Shown: positions 62,510-64,000 of the stretch, one piece after another | Layout: every line of letters starts with the position of its first letter | Numbering within the stretch: the stretch's first letter is position 1 | Origin: Viscum album | Lineage: Eukaryota; Streptophyta; Magnoliopsida; Santalales; Viscaceae | DNA length: 64,000 nt | Assembly: GCA_963277665.1 (NCBI GenBank) | Contig: OY728123.1 | Coordinates: 633,576,915-633,640,914 of the forward strand | Direction: 5' to 3' | Translations under genes and position numbers: made by a program | Notes under the pieces: generated by a model | Database searches by the model: none | What the model saw: the letters and a program-made list of their open reading frames with translations, nothing else | Told to the model about the DNA's origin: nothing

Positions 62510-63870
62510 ATGAAACCGTCCTTAAAGAGATGCCTATAGTGAAGGAATTGATGGATGTTTTTCCCGAGAAACTGAATCATATTTCTCCTCAAAAAGATGA
62601 TGAAATATCTGTTGATATTATACCTGGGGAATTTCCAATATCCACGATTCTATTTAGATTGGCTATTATAGATCTGTAATGAAAAAGAAACAACTACATG
62701 AGAATGTGGATAAAGGGTTTTTACACCCATTTTCTTCACCATGGGGTGCACCAATCCTTTTCATTAAGAATAAGGATTGGCCAATTATCCATGTCATTGG
62801 CTATTATGGTCTCAAAAAATCAAAATAAATAAAAAGTATCATCTACCATTAATATATTAATTGTTATATCATATATGTGGAGCCCAAAACATATCTATGG
62901 TTGATCTATGGTCAGGATATTACCATGTAAGGGTGATGAATGAAGATATCCAAAAGACTGCTTTTTGTAGAAGGTGAATACACTATAAATTCAAATTAAT
63001 GCCTTTTGGACTCACGTAGGCTTTATAAATATTCACACACTTCGTGAATTGAATCATTAGAGATTACCTCTTTAATTTTTGGTATTCTTTATAGATGATA
63101 TTTGAATATACCCAAAAACAAAGAATGAGCCTGAAGAGTATCTTAGTAGTGTACTAGAGACATTGCGAATGGAAAAGCTCAATGCAATGTGCATCTGGTG
63201 TGATTTATTGTTTAAATAGGTATCATTCATGGGTCATATCATCACCAGTAATGGGATATTAGAAGATCTCTATAAGAAATATTCAATTGAGGGATTCCAT
63301 AGGCCAAAATCTATGATGGAAATCCTTATATTCCTTCTATTACTAAGATATTATCATCTAATTGTGAGAAATTTCTCACAATTATCAAACCCTCTTACAA
63401 AGATAACATGGAAGGGAGTCATATTTTCTTGGATTGGTGAATTTTAAGATAGATTCATAGAGATGAGAAGGGGAATTATCAATGTGCTTGTACTCACACA
63501 ACCCACATGTGGATAACTTTTTGTTGTATTTAGTGATTCTTCAAAGAAGGGAATGGGTTGTGGGTTAATGAAAAATGAAAATTCATTTTCTATTTTGAAA
63601 GTAAATTGAAATATCATGAAAAACATTATCCATCACATGATCTGGAGTATGTTACAATAATCTTCGATTGAGAAATTTGGTGAAATTACCACTTTTCAGA
63701 TAAGTGTGAAATATATACGGACCACAAAACCTTCAAGTATATATTCACATAGAAAGAGGTGAATATAGTACAACAACGATGGTTAGCACTGATCAAAGAC
63801 TATGAATTCTCAATTAACGACCATCTGAGGAATTCAAATAAAGTGTAAGATTCTCTATGTAGAAATGAAC
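62510..63870 (+). pseudogene. Gypsy reverse transcriptase-RNase H remnant
   Basis: Starts with PIVKELMDVFPEKL near 62,530 ('pVv.EfpDVFPEeLpg'). The RT fingers are degraded (PFRLA-like traces near 62,655). The active site reads VFFIDDI*IY at about 63,080-63,108. The next stretch is well kept: YLSSVLETLRMEKL, FMGHIITSNGI at 63,226, FLLLLRYYHLIVRNFSQLSN and PLT near 63,340-63,400, KGVIFSW near 63,415. RNase H gives EIYTDHKTFKYIFT near 63,700-63,740 and QQRWLALIKDYEFSI near 63,775-63,815. All match the Gypsy order. Stops interrupt every few dozen codons. Confidence 0.9.
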
Positions 63871-64000
63871 TAGCGATTGAATCATTGATGAGAATTGAAA
63901 ACGATCCAATCTTCAATGATTTGAAAAAAATGCACATGGGAATCATAATGAAGGGATCATAATCAATACTTTCAAAAATGATTTCACATCTATATCTTTT

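Larger units (their letters stand above)
60419..64000 (+). mobile_element. Ty3/Gypsy element, plus strand, cut by the window end
   Basis: PBS at 60,421, gag about 60,940-61,860, protease about 62,060-62,500 and RT-RNase H 62,510-63,870. Integrase and the 3' LTR would lie beyond 64,000. The order and motifs are chromovirus-like. Stops and frameshifts are common, but the frame is better kept than in the other Gypsy copies of this window, so it is probably somewhat younger. Confidence 0.9.

Overview
This is plant nuclear DNA. It is very AT-rich and poor in CpG, and I can recognise no intact host gene, tRNA, rRNA or CRISPR array. Everything I can identify is old, stop-ridden retrotransposon sequence: an L1-type LINE, Ty3/Gypsy elements of chromovirus-like layout, and one Ty1/Copia element of Sirevirus-like layout. 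Gypsy LTRs of 3.4 kb or more, slow removal of old copies and heavy C-to-T decay suggest a large-genome plant (for example a lily-type monocot); the species cannot be told from this window.

Layout: 1-3,870, featureless AT-rich DNA. 3,880-10,540, a nearly full-length LINE on the plus strand, much more GC-rich than its surroundings: repeat-bearing 5' UTR, ORF1 (DUF4283 plus zinc knuckle), ORF2 (endonuclease, RT, zf-RVT, RNase H) and an A-rich tail. 10,541-13,750, AT-rich filler. 13,753-24,529, a minus-strand Gypsy element with two ~3.4 kb LTRs and a degraded gag-pol lacking RNase H. 25,100-46,760, a second minus-strand LTR element with a clear primer-binding site but no coding region I can recognise (LARD-like). 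Its right LTR is split by a Copia element at 34,725-44,120. That Copia element has ~1.75 kb LTRs carrying a 23-bp tandem array, gag and protease remnants, a deleted integrase/RT core, and a 2.3 kb env-like region preceded by its own TATA box. 46,761-50,598, a plus-strand Gypsy interior (RT, RNase H, integrase) running into a 3' LTR at 50,599. About 52-57.6 kb is G-rich DNA with no recognised coding sequence. 57.6-60.4 kb contains an LTR that ends at 60,418. 60,419-64,000 is a plus-strand Gypsy element (PBS, gag, protease, RT, RNase H) cut by the window edge.

The parts do not act together as a pathway. They record a sequence of insertions: the LARD-like element is older than the Copia element inside it. 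Reading frames were followed by eye through stops and frameshifts, so domain limits are good to about 20-60 bases and LTR limits are as stated in each entry.
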